Origin: Tranquillimonas alkanivorans
GTDB taxonomy: Bacteria > Pseudomonadota > Alphaproteobacteria > Rhodobacterales > Rhodobacteraceae
Length of the DNA stretch: 64,000 bases
Reading direction: 5' to 3'
Assembly (NCBI RefSeq): GCF_900115595.1
Contig: NZ_FOXA01000007.1
Span: forward strand, 124,001 to 188,000
The notes beneath the pieces are model-generated. The model ran no database searches. It was not told the origin of the DNA and saw only the letters and a program-made list of their open reading frames with translations. The position numbers were made by a program, and so were the translations under genes. Shown in pieces: positions 55,255-63,157 of the stretch; position 1 is the stretch's first letter; every line of letters begins with the position of its first letter.

Positions 55255-56372
55255 TGCGATTTCTCTTCTACACCCACTCGCTCGTTTCGGACTGGAACCA
55301 CGGCAACGCTCACTTCCTGCGGGGCGTGATGCGCGATCTCGTCCGCCGGGGGCACGAGGCCGTCGCGCTTGAACCCGAAGGCGCGTGGAGCCGCGTGAAC
55401 CTGGTGACCGACCAGGGGCAGGCCCCGGTGATGGAGTTCCACCGCACGTTCCCGATGCTCGAATCGCGCCAGTACGGCCTCGATTTCGATCACGAGGCCG
55501 AGCTGGACCGTGCCGACGTCGTGGTGGTCCACGAATGGACAGACCCCGCGCTCGTCGCCCGTATCGGCCGTGCCCGCGAGGCCGGCGGACGCTTCCGGCT
55601 GCTGTTCCATGACACTCACCACCGCGCCGTGAGCGCCGAGAGCGACATCCGCGGACTCGACCTGTCGGGCTATGACGGCGTGCTGGCCTTCGGCGAGGCG
55701 CTGCGCCAGCTTTACCTCGACGCGGGCTGGGGCCGGCAGGTCTTTACCTGGCACGAGGCCGCCGACGACGCGCTGTTTCACCCCGTGGAGGCGCCCGAGG
55801 AGGGCGACCTGATCTGGATCGGCAACTGGGGGGACGACGAACGGACCGAGGAGCTGGAAGAGTTCCTGATCGAACCGGCCGAGACACTTAACCTGCGCAC
55901 GAAAATCCACGGCGTCCGGTACCCAGATGCGGCGCTGGAGCGGCTGGACGCCGCCGGCATCGACTATGGCGGCTGGATCGCCAACGCGAAGGTGCCCGAG
56001 ACCTTCGCGCGCTTCAAGGTGACGGTGCACGTCCCCCGCCGCCCGTATGTCGAGGCGCTGCCGGGCATTCCCACGATCCGCCCGTTCGAGGCGATGGCCT
56101 GCGGCATCCCGCTGGTCTCGGCCCCGTGGGACGACGCCGAGGGGCTGTTCCGCCCCGGCACCGACTACCTGATCGCGCAGGACGGGGCCGAGATGAAGCG
56201 CCACCTGTCGACGCTCATGAACGAGCCCGCCGCGCGCGAAGAACTGGCGCAGCACGGGCTCGCCGCCATCCGCGCGCGCCACACCTGCCGCCACCGGGTC
56301 GAGGAGCTTCTCGCCATCCTCGACCGGCTCGCGACGCCCGCCACGACCCCCGCCAAGGAGACCGCCGAATGA
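55254..56372 (+). CDS. CgeB-like glycosyltransferase 1
   Basis: A 372-residue GT-B protein of the CgeB/YkvP group. The N-terminal nucleotide-domain opening is FYTHSLVSDWNHGNAHFLRG; the donor-site block is RPFEAMACGIPLVSAPWDD near residue 276. It is the first of three related genes in a row that share this block at the same place (residues 272-276). No signal or membrane segment. Overlaps both neighbours. Likely adds one sugar; its donor cannot be told from sequence. Confidence 0.86.
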   Translation: MRFLFYTHSLVSDWNHGNAHFLRGVMRDLVRRGHEAVALEPEGAWSRVNLVTDQGQAPVMEFHRTFPMLESRQYGLDFDHEAELDRADVVVVHEWTDPALVARIGRAREAGGRFRLLFHDTHHRAVSAESDIRGLDLSGYDGVLAFGEALRQLYLDAGWGRQVFTWHEAADDALFHPVEAPEEGDLIWIGNWGDDERTEELEEFLIEPAETLNLRTKIHGVRYPDAALERLDAAGIDYGGWIANAKVPETFARFKVTVHVPRRPYVEALPGIPTIRPFEAMACGIPLVSAPWDDAEGLFRPGTDYLIAQDGAEMKRHLSTLMNEPAAREELAQHGLAAIRARHTCRHRVEELLAILDRLATPATTPAKETAE

Positions 56373-57460
56373 CCTCAATCGCCTTCTACGGCTCGAGCAT
56401 CCTGTCCGCCTACTGGAACGGCGCGGCGACCTACTACCGGGGCATGCTGCGTGCGCTGGCGGCCGAGGGCTACGCGATCACCTTCTACGAGCCCGACGTG
56501 CTCGACCGACAGAACAATCGCGACATCGAGCCGCCGTCGTGGTGCGACGTGGTAGTCTACGACGGCACGGTCGAGGGGCTGAAGGCCGCCGCCGCCCGCG
56601 CCGCCGAGGCCGACATCGTGGTCAAGGCCAGTGGCGTGGGGTTCGAGGACGACCTGGTGCTGGCCGAGGTGATGAAAGCCGCGCGGCCCGACGCGCTGCG
56701 CATCTTCTGGGACGTCGACGCTCCCGCCACGCTGGCCGAGATGCAGACCGCGCCGGACCACCCTCTGCGACGCACCCTGCCCGACCTGGACCTCGTGCTG
56801 ACCTACGGCGGCGGCGACCCGGTCGTGAGCGCGTATCGCGACCTCGGCGCGCGCGAGTGCGTGCCGATCTACAACGCGCTCGACCCGGACACGCACCACC
56901 CCGCCCCGCCGCAGGAGCGGTTCCGGGGCGACCTCGCCTTCCTTGGCAACCGCCTGCCCGACCGCGACGCGCGGGTCGAGGAGTTTTTCCTGCGCCCCGC
57001 CAAGCAGACGCCCGAGGCCCGGTTCCTGCTGGGCGGCTCGGGCTGGGACGCCTATCCGCTGCCGCGCAACGTGCACCTTCTGGGCCACGTCCGCACCGCC
57101 GACCACAACGCGCTGAACTGCACGCCGCGCATGGTGCTGAACGTGGCGCGCGACAGCATGGCGAAGAACGGCTACTCCCCCGCCACCCGCGTGTTCGAGG
57201 CCGCCGGCGCCGGCGCCTGCCTGATCACCGATGCGTGGGAGGGGATCGAGCTGTTCCTCGAACCGGGCGAAGAGGTCCTGGTCGCCCGCGACGGCGAGGA
57301 CGTGGCGGAGATCCTCAAGACCCTGCCCGACGACGCGCCGCAGCAGATCGGCGCGCGCGCCCGCGCCCGCGTGCTGGCCGAGCACACCTATGCCGACCGC
57401 GCCAAGCAGGCCGACGCGCTGTTCCGCGCCCACGCCCCCAGGCTGGAGGCCGCGTCGTGA
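56369..57460 (+). CDS. CgeB-like glycosyltransferase 2
   Basis: A 363-residue paralogue of the preceding gene. N-terminal motif YWNGAATYYRGMLRAL (residues 15-30) and donor block RVFEAAGAGACLITDAWEG near 274. A middle segment FWDVDAPATLAEM carries acidic residues where the other two have FHDTHHRAV and FYDIDTPVTMDKL. Starts inside the stop of gene 1 (ATGA) and ends overlapping gene 3 (GTGA). Similarity to the neighbours is clear but moderate, so the duplications are old and the specificities probably differ. Confidence 0.86.
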   Translation: MTSIAFYGSSILSAYWNGAATYYRGMLRALAAEGYAITFYEPDVLDRQNNRDIEPPSWCDVVVYDGTVEGLKAAAARAAEADIVVKASGVGFEDDLVLAEVMKAARPDALRIFWDVDAPATLAEMQTAPDHPLRRTLPDLDLVLTYGGGDPVVSAYRDLGARECVPIYNALDPDTHHPAPPQERFRGDLAFLGNRLPDRDARVEEFFLRPAKQTPEARFLLGGSGWDAYPLPRNVHLLGHVRTADHNALNCTPRMVLNVARDSMAKNGYSPATRVFEAAGAGACLITDAWEGIELFLEPGEEVLVARDGEDVAEILKTLPDDAPQQIGARARARVLAEHTYADRAKQADALFRAHAPRLEAAS

Positions 57461-58551
57461 GCATGGACATCGTCATCCTGGGCCTCACGCTCTCGTCCTC
57501 CTGGGGCAACGGCCACGCCACGACCTTCCGCTCGCTTTTGCGGGGGCTGAACGCGGACGGGCACCGGGTGCTGTTCCTGGAACGCGACGCGCCGTGGTAC
57601 GCGCCCCACCGCGACCTGCCGGACCCGGACTTTTGCGAACTGCGGCTTTACGACGACATCCCCGCGATGCTCGAGAACTACCGCGACCGCCTGCTGTCCG
57701 CCGACGCGGTGATCGTGGGTTCCTACGTCCCCGAGGGGCCGAGGCTGATCGACGCGCTGCACGAGATGCGGCCGAACCTGCTGTGCTTCTACGACATCGA
57801 CACGCCGGTGACGATGGACAAGCTGGATGCCGGTGACGAGGAGTACCTGTCGCCCCGGCAGATCCCGCTGTTCGACACCTATTTCTCGTTCTCCGGCGGC
57901 GAGGTGCTGGATCACCTCGAACGCGAGCGGGGTGCGCAGCGGGCAGAGGCGCTTTACTGCTCGGTCGATCCCGACCGCTATGCCAGCCGTCCCGACGCAC
58001 CCAAGAAATGGGACCTGGGCTACCTGGGCACGTACAGCCCCGACCGGCAGCCCCCGCTGGAACAGTTGCTGATCGAGCCGGCCCACCGCCTGCCAGAGAT
58101 GCGTTTCATCGTGGCCGGCCCGGGCTACCCGGACGACATCGACTGGCCGGACAACGTCGAGCGGATCGACCACCTGCCGCCGGCCGAACACGAGGATTTC
58201 TACAACGCGCAGCGCTTCACGCTTAACGTCACCCGCGCGGCGATGCGGAGGATGGGCTGGTCGCCCAGCGTTCGCCTGTTCGAGGCCGCCGCCTGCGGCA
58301 CCCCCATCGTCAGCGACGCCTGGCGCGGCTTGAGCGAGCTTCTGCCGGACGGAGAGGCGGCGATCATAGCAGAGACAACCGAAGACGTGGTTCGCGCGCT
58401 GACAGATCTGAATGACGCCGAGCGGCGTAAGATCGGTAAAGGCGGCATGGACCGCGTGCTGTCGGCCCACACGGGCCGCGCCCGCGCGCGTGATCTGGTT
58501 CGGGCCTTGTCGTCGGCCCGGGCGGATGCGCCGCAGGCCGTGGGCATGTGA
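57457..58551 (+). CDS. CgeB-like glycosyltransferase 3
   Basis: A 364-residue third paralogue. N-terminal motif SWGNGHATTFRSLLRGL and donor block RLFEAAACGTPIVSDAWRG near residue 273; the middle acidic motif is LLCFYDIDTPVTMDKL. The GTG at 57457 is taken as start because ggagg lies eight bases before it and GTGA overlaps the previous stop; an ATG at 57463 is an alternative. Twelve bases separate its stop from the next gene. Confidence 0.85.
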   Translation: MSMDIVILGLTLSSSWGNGHATTFRSLLRGLNADGHRVLFLERDAPWYAPHRDLPDPDFCELRLYDDIPAMLENYRDRLLSADAVIVGSYVPEGPRLIDALHEMRPNLLCFYDIDTPVTMDKLDAGDEEYLSPRQIPLFDTYFSFSGGEVLDHLERERGAQRAEALYCSVDPDRYASRPDAPKKWDLGYLGTYSPDRQPPLEQLLIEPAHRLPEMRFIVAGPGYPDDIDWPDNVERIDHLPPAEHEDFYNAQRFTLNVTRAAMRRMGWSPSVRLFEAAACGTPIVSDAWRGLSELLPDGEAAIIAETTEDVVRALTDLNDAERRKIGKGGMDRVLSAHTGRARARDLVRALSSARADAPQAVGM

Positions 58552-58563
58552 GGGAGAGTAGTG

Positions 58564-59595
58564 ATGAACATGATCAGACCCAACGACTCGGGCCCGCGCA
58601 CCATCGTCGTGGCGGGCGGCGCGGGCTTCGTCGGATCGCACCTGTGCGAGAACCTGCTTCAGCAGGGCCACCGCGTGATCTGCGTCGACAGCTTCCTGAC
58701 GGGAACCGAGGCGAACGTCGAGCCGCTGTCGAACTTCGCGGGCTTCCGGCTGATCCGCCAGGACGTGGCCGAACCGCTGGACCCCGGCGAGCCGGTGGAC
58801 GAGATCTACAACCTCGCCAGCCCCGCCTCGCCGCCGCATTACCAGGCGGACCCGGTGCACACGATGATGACCAACGTCGTGGGCACGGCGCGCCTGCTCG
58901 ACCTCGCCTCGGCGCACGAGGCGCGGTTCCTGCAGGCCTCGACCAGCGAGATCTACGGCGACCCCGAGCAGCACCCCCAGCGCGAGGATTACCTGGGCCA
59001 CGTGAACTGCACCGGGACGCGCGCCTGTTATGACGAGGGCAAGCGCGCGGCCGAGGCTCTGTGCTACGACTATGCCCGCACCCGCGGGCTGGACGTGCGC
59101 GTGGCGCGGATCTTCAACACCTACGGGCCCCGGATGCGCCCCGACGACGGGCGCATCGTGTCGAACATGATCGTGCAGGCCCTGGCCGGAGAGCCGCTGA
59201 CCGTCTACGGCACCGGCAAGCAGACGCGGTCGTTCTGCTTCGTGTCGGACCTCGTCGACGGGCTGATGGCGCTGATGAACGTCTCCGCCGCCCCCGACGC
59301 GCCGGTGAACCTGGGCAACCCGCAGGAATTCTCGATCGCCGAGCTCGCCTCCCAGGTACGCGACCTGATCCCCAGTGGATCGCAGATCGTGCACCGCCCG
59401 CTGCCCGAGGACGACCCCAAGCGCCGCCGCCCCGACATCAGCCGGGCGAAGGAGCTTCTGGGCTGGTCGCCCAAGGTCAGCCTCGACCGCGGCCTGCCCG
59501 AGACGGCGAGTTGGTTCGCCCTGCATCTCGGCCACGGGCCGATTCCCCAAACCAACCGGACAAGCGGCGCGCGCGCCGCGGGAGCGACTGCATGA
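58564..59595 (+). CDS. UDP-glucuronate decarboxylase (UDP-xylose synthase) family SDR
   Basis: A 343-residue extended SDR. Cofactor motif GGAGFVGSHL (18-27). The decarboxylase signature is present: IYNLASPASPPHYQADPVHT, STSEIYGDP with Glu129, HVNCTGTRACYDEGKRAAE with Tyr156 and Lys160, and NTYGPRMRPDDGRIVSNMI. Such enzymes turn UDP-glucuronate into UDP-xylose via a 4-keto intermediate. The ATG at 58564 sits behind agggagag. This gives a plausible pentose donor for the glycosyltransferases upstream. No UDP-glucose dehydrogenase is in the window. Confidence 0.9.
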   Translation: MNMIRPNDSGPRTIVVAGGAGFVGSHLCENLLQQGHRVICVDSFLTGTEANVEPLSNFAGFRLIRQDVAEPLDPGEPVDEIYNLASPASPPHYQADPVHTMMTNVVGTARLLDLASAHEARFLQASTSEIYGDPEQHPQREDYLGHVNCTGTRACYDEGKRAAEALCYDYARTRGLDVRVARIFNTYGPRMRPDDGRIVSNMIVQALAGEPLTVYGTGKQTRSFCFVSDLVDGLMALMNVSAAPDAPVNLGNPQEFSIAELASQVRDLIPSGSQIVHRPLPEDDPKRRRPDISRAKELLGWSPKVSLDRGLPETASWFALHLGHGPIPQTNRTSGARAAGATA

Positions 59596-60356
59596 ACCTT
59601 CACGCGACCCCGAAGAGCGAGGATACGGCCCGCCGCATCCGCGAGCTGGGGCCGTGGTTCCAGAACATGCGCCTGGACGGGATCGACACGGCCCCCGACC
59701 ACTTCCTGGGCGACTATCCCCGCTTCAAGTGGGAGGGGTTCCGCCACGTCGTCCCCGAGGACCTGACCGGAAAGACCGTCCTGGACATCGGCTGCAACGC
59801 GGGCTTCTACGCGCTCGAGATGGCGCGCCGGGGGGCGAGCCGCGTCGTCGGCATCGACAGCGACCCGCATTACCTGGCCCAAGCCGAGTTCGCCGCCGAG
59901 CGCGAGGGGCTGGACATCGAGCTGCGGCAGATGTCGGTCTACGACGTGGGCAGCCTGGGCGAGCGCTTCGACCTCGTGATCTTCATGGGCGTGCTCTATC
60001 ACCTGCGCCACCCACTCCTGGCGCTCGACCTGCTGCACGAGCACGTCGTCGGCGACATGATGCTGTTCCAGTGCATGCAGCGCGGGTCCGAGGCGGTGGC
60101 GAAACTGCCCGAGAACCACGACTTCGACGACTGGTCGCCGTTTCGCCGCGAGGATGCGCCGACGCTGTGGTTCGTCGAGGAGCGGTATTCCGACGACCCG
60201 ACCAACTGGTTCATCCCCAACCGCGCCGCCGTCGAGGCGATGCTGCGCTCGTCCGGCTTCGAGATCGCGGCCCACCCCGAGCGCGAGGTCTACATGTGCA
60301 CCCGCGGCGAACGCTACTTCGCCGCCGACCCGCCACCGAAGATCGCCGGCGCCTGA
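59592..60356 (+). CDS. SAM-dependent methyltransferase (TIGR04290-like)
   Basis: A 254-residue class I methyltransferase. Motif I TVLDIGCNAGFYALEMARRG (62-81), motif II around VVGIDSDPHYLAQA, and FDLVIFMGVLYHLRHP. Overall it resembles CmoB-related proteins and, from memory, the Rta_06860 family, seen near glycosyltransferase genes; that recall is unverified. It is the last gene of the operon and overlaps the decarboxylase stop (ATGA). Methylation of a sugar hydroxyl or carboxyl is the likely role. Confidence 0.86.
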   Translation: MNLHATPKSEDTARRIRELGPWFQNMRLDGIDTAPDHFLGDYPRFKWEGFRHVVPEDLTGKTVLDIGCNAGFYALEMARRGASRVVGIDSDPHYLAQAEFAAEREGLDIELRQMSVYDVGSLGERFDLVIFMGVLYHLRHPLLALDLLHEHVVGDMMLFQCMQRGSEAVAKLPENHDFDDWSPFRREDAPTLWFVEERYSDDPTNWFIPNRAAVEAMLRSSGFEIAAHPEREVYMCTRGERYFAADPPPKIAGA

Positions 60357-60359
60357 GCG

Positions 60360-61163
60360 TCAGGCCGGCGTCGCTTCGGCGCCGTCCCCGGCCTCGGGCT
60401 TGGGTGCGGCGAAGGCGGGCGGCGGGCCGAAAAGCCGGGCCGACAAATCCACCATCTCGTCGTCGAAAATCGCGCGGTAGCGGGCGTCGTTCTCGTAGGC
60501 GCGCCAGCGCTCGCGCGTGCGCATCTCGGCCGCGCGCCCGTCGAAGGCCGTGCCGTCGAACGAGCTTCCCCCCTGCGTGCGCGGCACTTCGTCCGCGCCG
60601 GCGTCGGTGAAGCGCAGGCCAAGTTGCCCGGCGACGTCTTTCCTGTAGTCGCGGTCGACCGCCCAGCGGTTGTAGAGGACCACGACCTTGTCCCTGACCT
60701 TACGCGTCTCGCCCAGCGCCTCGCGCGCATGCTGTTTCCACATGCGGCGCGAGATATGCGGCGACAACGCCGCTCCCATCTTCAGCCGGCTGGCGAACAG
60801 GTTGAACGGGTCGCGCAGGATCAGAAGACGCACCCGACGCTTCGACGGCCCGAGCCACGTGTCGTGGTTTTCTTCCAGCGGCTTGCTGAAGGCGTGGGCA
60901 AGCCAGCTGTCCTCGTAGCTGTGAAACAGCAGCGCCTTGTCCGCGAAACGCCCCGCCGCCTCGGCCTCGACGTCGAAGTCCGGCTCACCACGCCAGCCGA
61001 AGCCGCCGGTCGACAGCGGGCGGCAGGTCTCGAACGGGTTGGTCTTGCCCTCTGCGCAGTTGAGAAGAAGCTTCGGAGCGTCGGCCTGGGCGAAGATCCA
61101 GTTCGCCACTGCGTGGTTGCCGCTTCGGGACATGCCCAATGCCTGGATCTCGAGCTCGTTCAC
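60360..61163 (-). CDS. Sulfotransferase-like protein
   Basis: A 267-residue P-loop protein. GMSRSGNHAVANWIF (10-24) fits the 5'-phosphosulfate-binding loop (usual form G-x-x-R-S-G-T/N), and LLILRDPFNLFASRLKMG (113-130) the 3'-phosphate-binding motif with RDP and a conserved Ser. If so it would transfer sulfate from PAPS to the glycan. Other P-loop transferases have similar loops, so the reaction is inferred. The C-terminal 30 residues are Ala/Pro-rich. It converges on the operon with three bases between stops. No PAPS synthesis genes are seen here. Confidence 0.72.
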   Translation of the reverse strand: MNELEIQALGMSRSGNHAVANWIFAQADAPKLLLNCAEGKTNPFETCRPLSTGGFGWRGEPDFDVEAEAAGRFADKALLFHSYEDSWLAHAFSKPLEENHDTWLGPSKRRVRLLILRDPFNLFASRLKMGAALSPHISRRMWKQHAREALGETRKVRDKVVVLYNRWAVDRDYRKDVAGQLGLRFTDAGADEVPRTQGGSSFDGTAFDGRAAEMRTRERWRAYENDARYRAIFDDEMVDLSARLFGPPPAFAAPKPEAGDGAEATPA

Positions 61164-61248
61164 GCCTTCCCCTCCGGTTCGATCTGCCCGGCAAACCGGG
61201 TAACACGCGCGCCCGGGGGCCGGTCAACCGATGCACCAGAAGCTGGGC

Positions 61249-63018
61249 TCACTCGTCCAGCCCGTGGCGCTTCTCCGGCTCGCCCTCGCGCACGAGCGTG
61301 GCGAAGGACAGCGGCGGCAGTTCCAGCCCCACCTCTGACGTGCGCACGCTCATGCCGGGGCCGCAGACAAGATCTCCCCCGCCGAGCTTTTCCAGCCGCA
61401 CGCTTTGCCGCGAGGTCGAGAAGTTGGCCACGCAGGTCATCGTACGCCCGCCGCCGAACCGATCCCAGATGATCAGCGGGGCCAGCTTCGGCGAATGCAC
61501 CAGTTCGCCACCCCATCGCAGAAGCGGCTGGTCCTTCCGCCACGCTAGGAAATCGCGCAGGAAGTGCAGCGGGCTGTCCTCGCGCGCCTCTTGCGCGGCA
61601 ACACTCAGCCCGCAATGGGTGTCGGGCACGTCGATCCACGGGCTGTCGCCGTCGGTGAACCCGCAGCGCGGCGGCTGTCCGGTCCAGGGCATTGGCGTCC
61701 GCGCCCCGTCGCGCCCTTCGAAATCCGGCCAGAACGCCTTGCCCCAGGGATCGCGCAGATCCTCGTACTCGAGCTGCGGATGCGGCAGGCCCAGTTCCTC
61801 GCCCTGGTACAGGATGCCGCCGCCCTTCAGCGCGAACTGCATGAACATCAGAAGCTTCGCCGCCTCCTCGCGCAGACCCGCCTCTTCGGCGAAATGGGTC
61901 AGGTCGCTGACCGCGCGCTTGGAGTCGTGGTTCGAAAACACGTTCATCATCCAGCCCGTCCGCAGGTACGAGCTGCGATAGGTCAGGATGTCGGTCAGCG
62001 GCTCCACGTCCTTCGGCCCGTTGACCAGGCTGAAGTCGTAGATCGCGTGCAGGCCCATGCCGTCGACGGTGTATTTCTCGCTCAGCCGGGCCGAGTCCAC
62101 GTCGGCGAGTTCCCCGATCAGAACGCGCTCGGGTTCGAAATCGCTCAGCGCCTCGCGCATCCGCTCGATGATCGGGAACGCCTCGGGCACGTCGCGGTCA
62201 TAGAGGTGCGCCTGCTGGCGGAACGGGTTGTTCTTGCCGCCGCCCAGCGGAGCCACCGGCCCCTTCGACGATTCCGGCGGGTTCCACCGCAGGTCGGGGT
62301 CGAAGGCCAGGCACTGCACCGCATCCAGCCGGAACCCGTCCGCCCCCCGCTCGAGCCAATAGCGCATGGCGTCGATGACGGCGTCCAGCACCTCGGGCTT
62401 TTGCAGGTTCAGCGCCGGCTGGCAGGTCAGGAACGGGTGATAATAATACTGCGACCGCCGCGGCTCCCACGTCCAGGCGGGCCCGCCGAACGACGACAGC
62501 CAATTGTTGGGCGGCCCGCCGTCGGGGCGCGCGTCGGCCCAGACGTACCAGTCGCCGTACTGCCCCCCGGGGTCGCTGCGGCTTTGCTGGAACCACGGAT
62601 GCTCCTCGGAGGTGTGGCAGGGGATGAAATCCAGCAGCACCTTCAGACCCCGCGCATGCGCCCCGTCCACCAGCGCGGCGAAGTCCGCCATGTCGCCATG
62701 GATCGGGTCGATGGAGCGGAAATCGGTGACGTCGTAGCCAAAATCCTTCTGCGGCGAAGGACTGATCGGGCTTAGCCAGAACCCGTCGACGCCGAGGCTC
62801 TCGATGTAATCGAGCTTCTCGATCACGCCCTTCAGATCTCCGATCCCGTCGCCCGAGGCGTCGCGGAAGCTGCGCACGTACACCTGGTAGAGCGCCGCCC
62901 CCCGCCACCACTCGCGCCGGGTCATCGGCTCGATCGGGTCGCGCAGGGTGGCGCGCGCCATCATCGCCTCGCGCGTCAGCCTCAGGGTCGAGGGGCTGCG
63001 TCGGTTGATCTCGTCCAT
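61249..63018 (-). CDS. GH13 family alpha-glucosidase / transglucosidase
   Basis: A 589-residue alpha-amylase-fold enzyme. Catalytic residues: Asp232 in GFRLDAV, Glu303 in LIGELAD, Asp365 in FSNHDSKR. The domain order is barrel (about 38-480) then a beta C-domain. Opening WWRGAALYQVYVRSFRDASG and KDFGYDVTDFRSIDPIHGD match the oligo-1,6-glucosidase/alpha-glucosidase branch. No signal peptide, so it is cytosolic. It may hydrolyse or transfer glucose on the locus product, or act in general maltose/trehalose use; no sugar transporter adjoins it. Confidence 0.92.
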   Translation of the reverse strand: MDEINRRSPSTLRLTREAMMARATLRDPIEPMTRREWWRGAALYQVYVRSFRDASGDGIGDLKGVIEKLDYIESLGVDGFWLSPISPSPQKDFGYDVTDFRSIDPIHGDMADFAALVDGAHARGLKVLLDFIPCHTSEEHPWFQQSRSDPGGQYGDWYVWADARPDGGPPNNWLSSFGGPAWTWEPRRSQYYYHPFLTCQPALNLQKPEVLDAVIDAMRYWLERGADGFRLDAVQCLAFDPDLRWNPPESSKGPVAPLGGGKNNPFRQQAHLYDRDVPEAFPIIERMREALSDFEPERVLIGELADVDSARLSEKYTVDGMGLHAIYDFSLVNGPKDVEPLTDILTYRSSYLRTGWMMNVFSNHDSKRAVSDLTHFAEEAGLREEAAKLLMFMQFALKGGGILYQGEELGLPHPQLEYEDLRDPWGKAFWPDFEGRDGARTPMPWTGQPPRCGFTDGDSPWIDVPDTHCGLSVAAQEAREDSPLHFLRDFLAWRKDQPLLRWGGELVHSPKLAPLIIWDRFGGGRTMTCVANFSTSRQSVRLEKLGGGDLVCGPGMSVRTSEVGLELPPLSFATLVREGEPEKRHGLDE

Positions 63019-63157
63019 GTGTTCACTCGCCTCGGGTCGTTCTTCACCCGGTCAACAAAGGGCCGCGCATCACCGTTCCCGCCTCGCCCTGCCTCCACCT
63101 TCCGATGTCCGGGCGCGCGTGCTAGTCACGGCCCGGGGCAGAACCGGCGGAAAGTCC

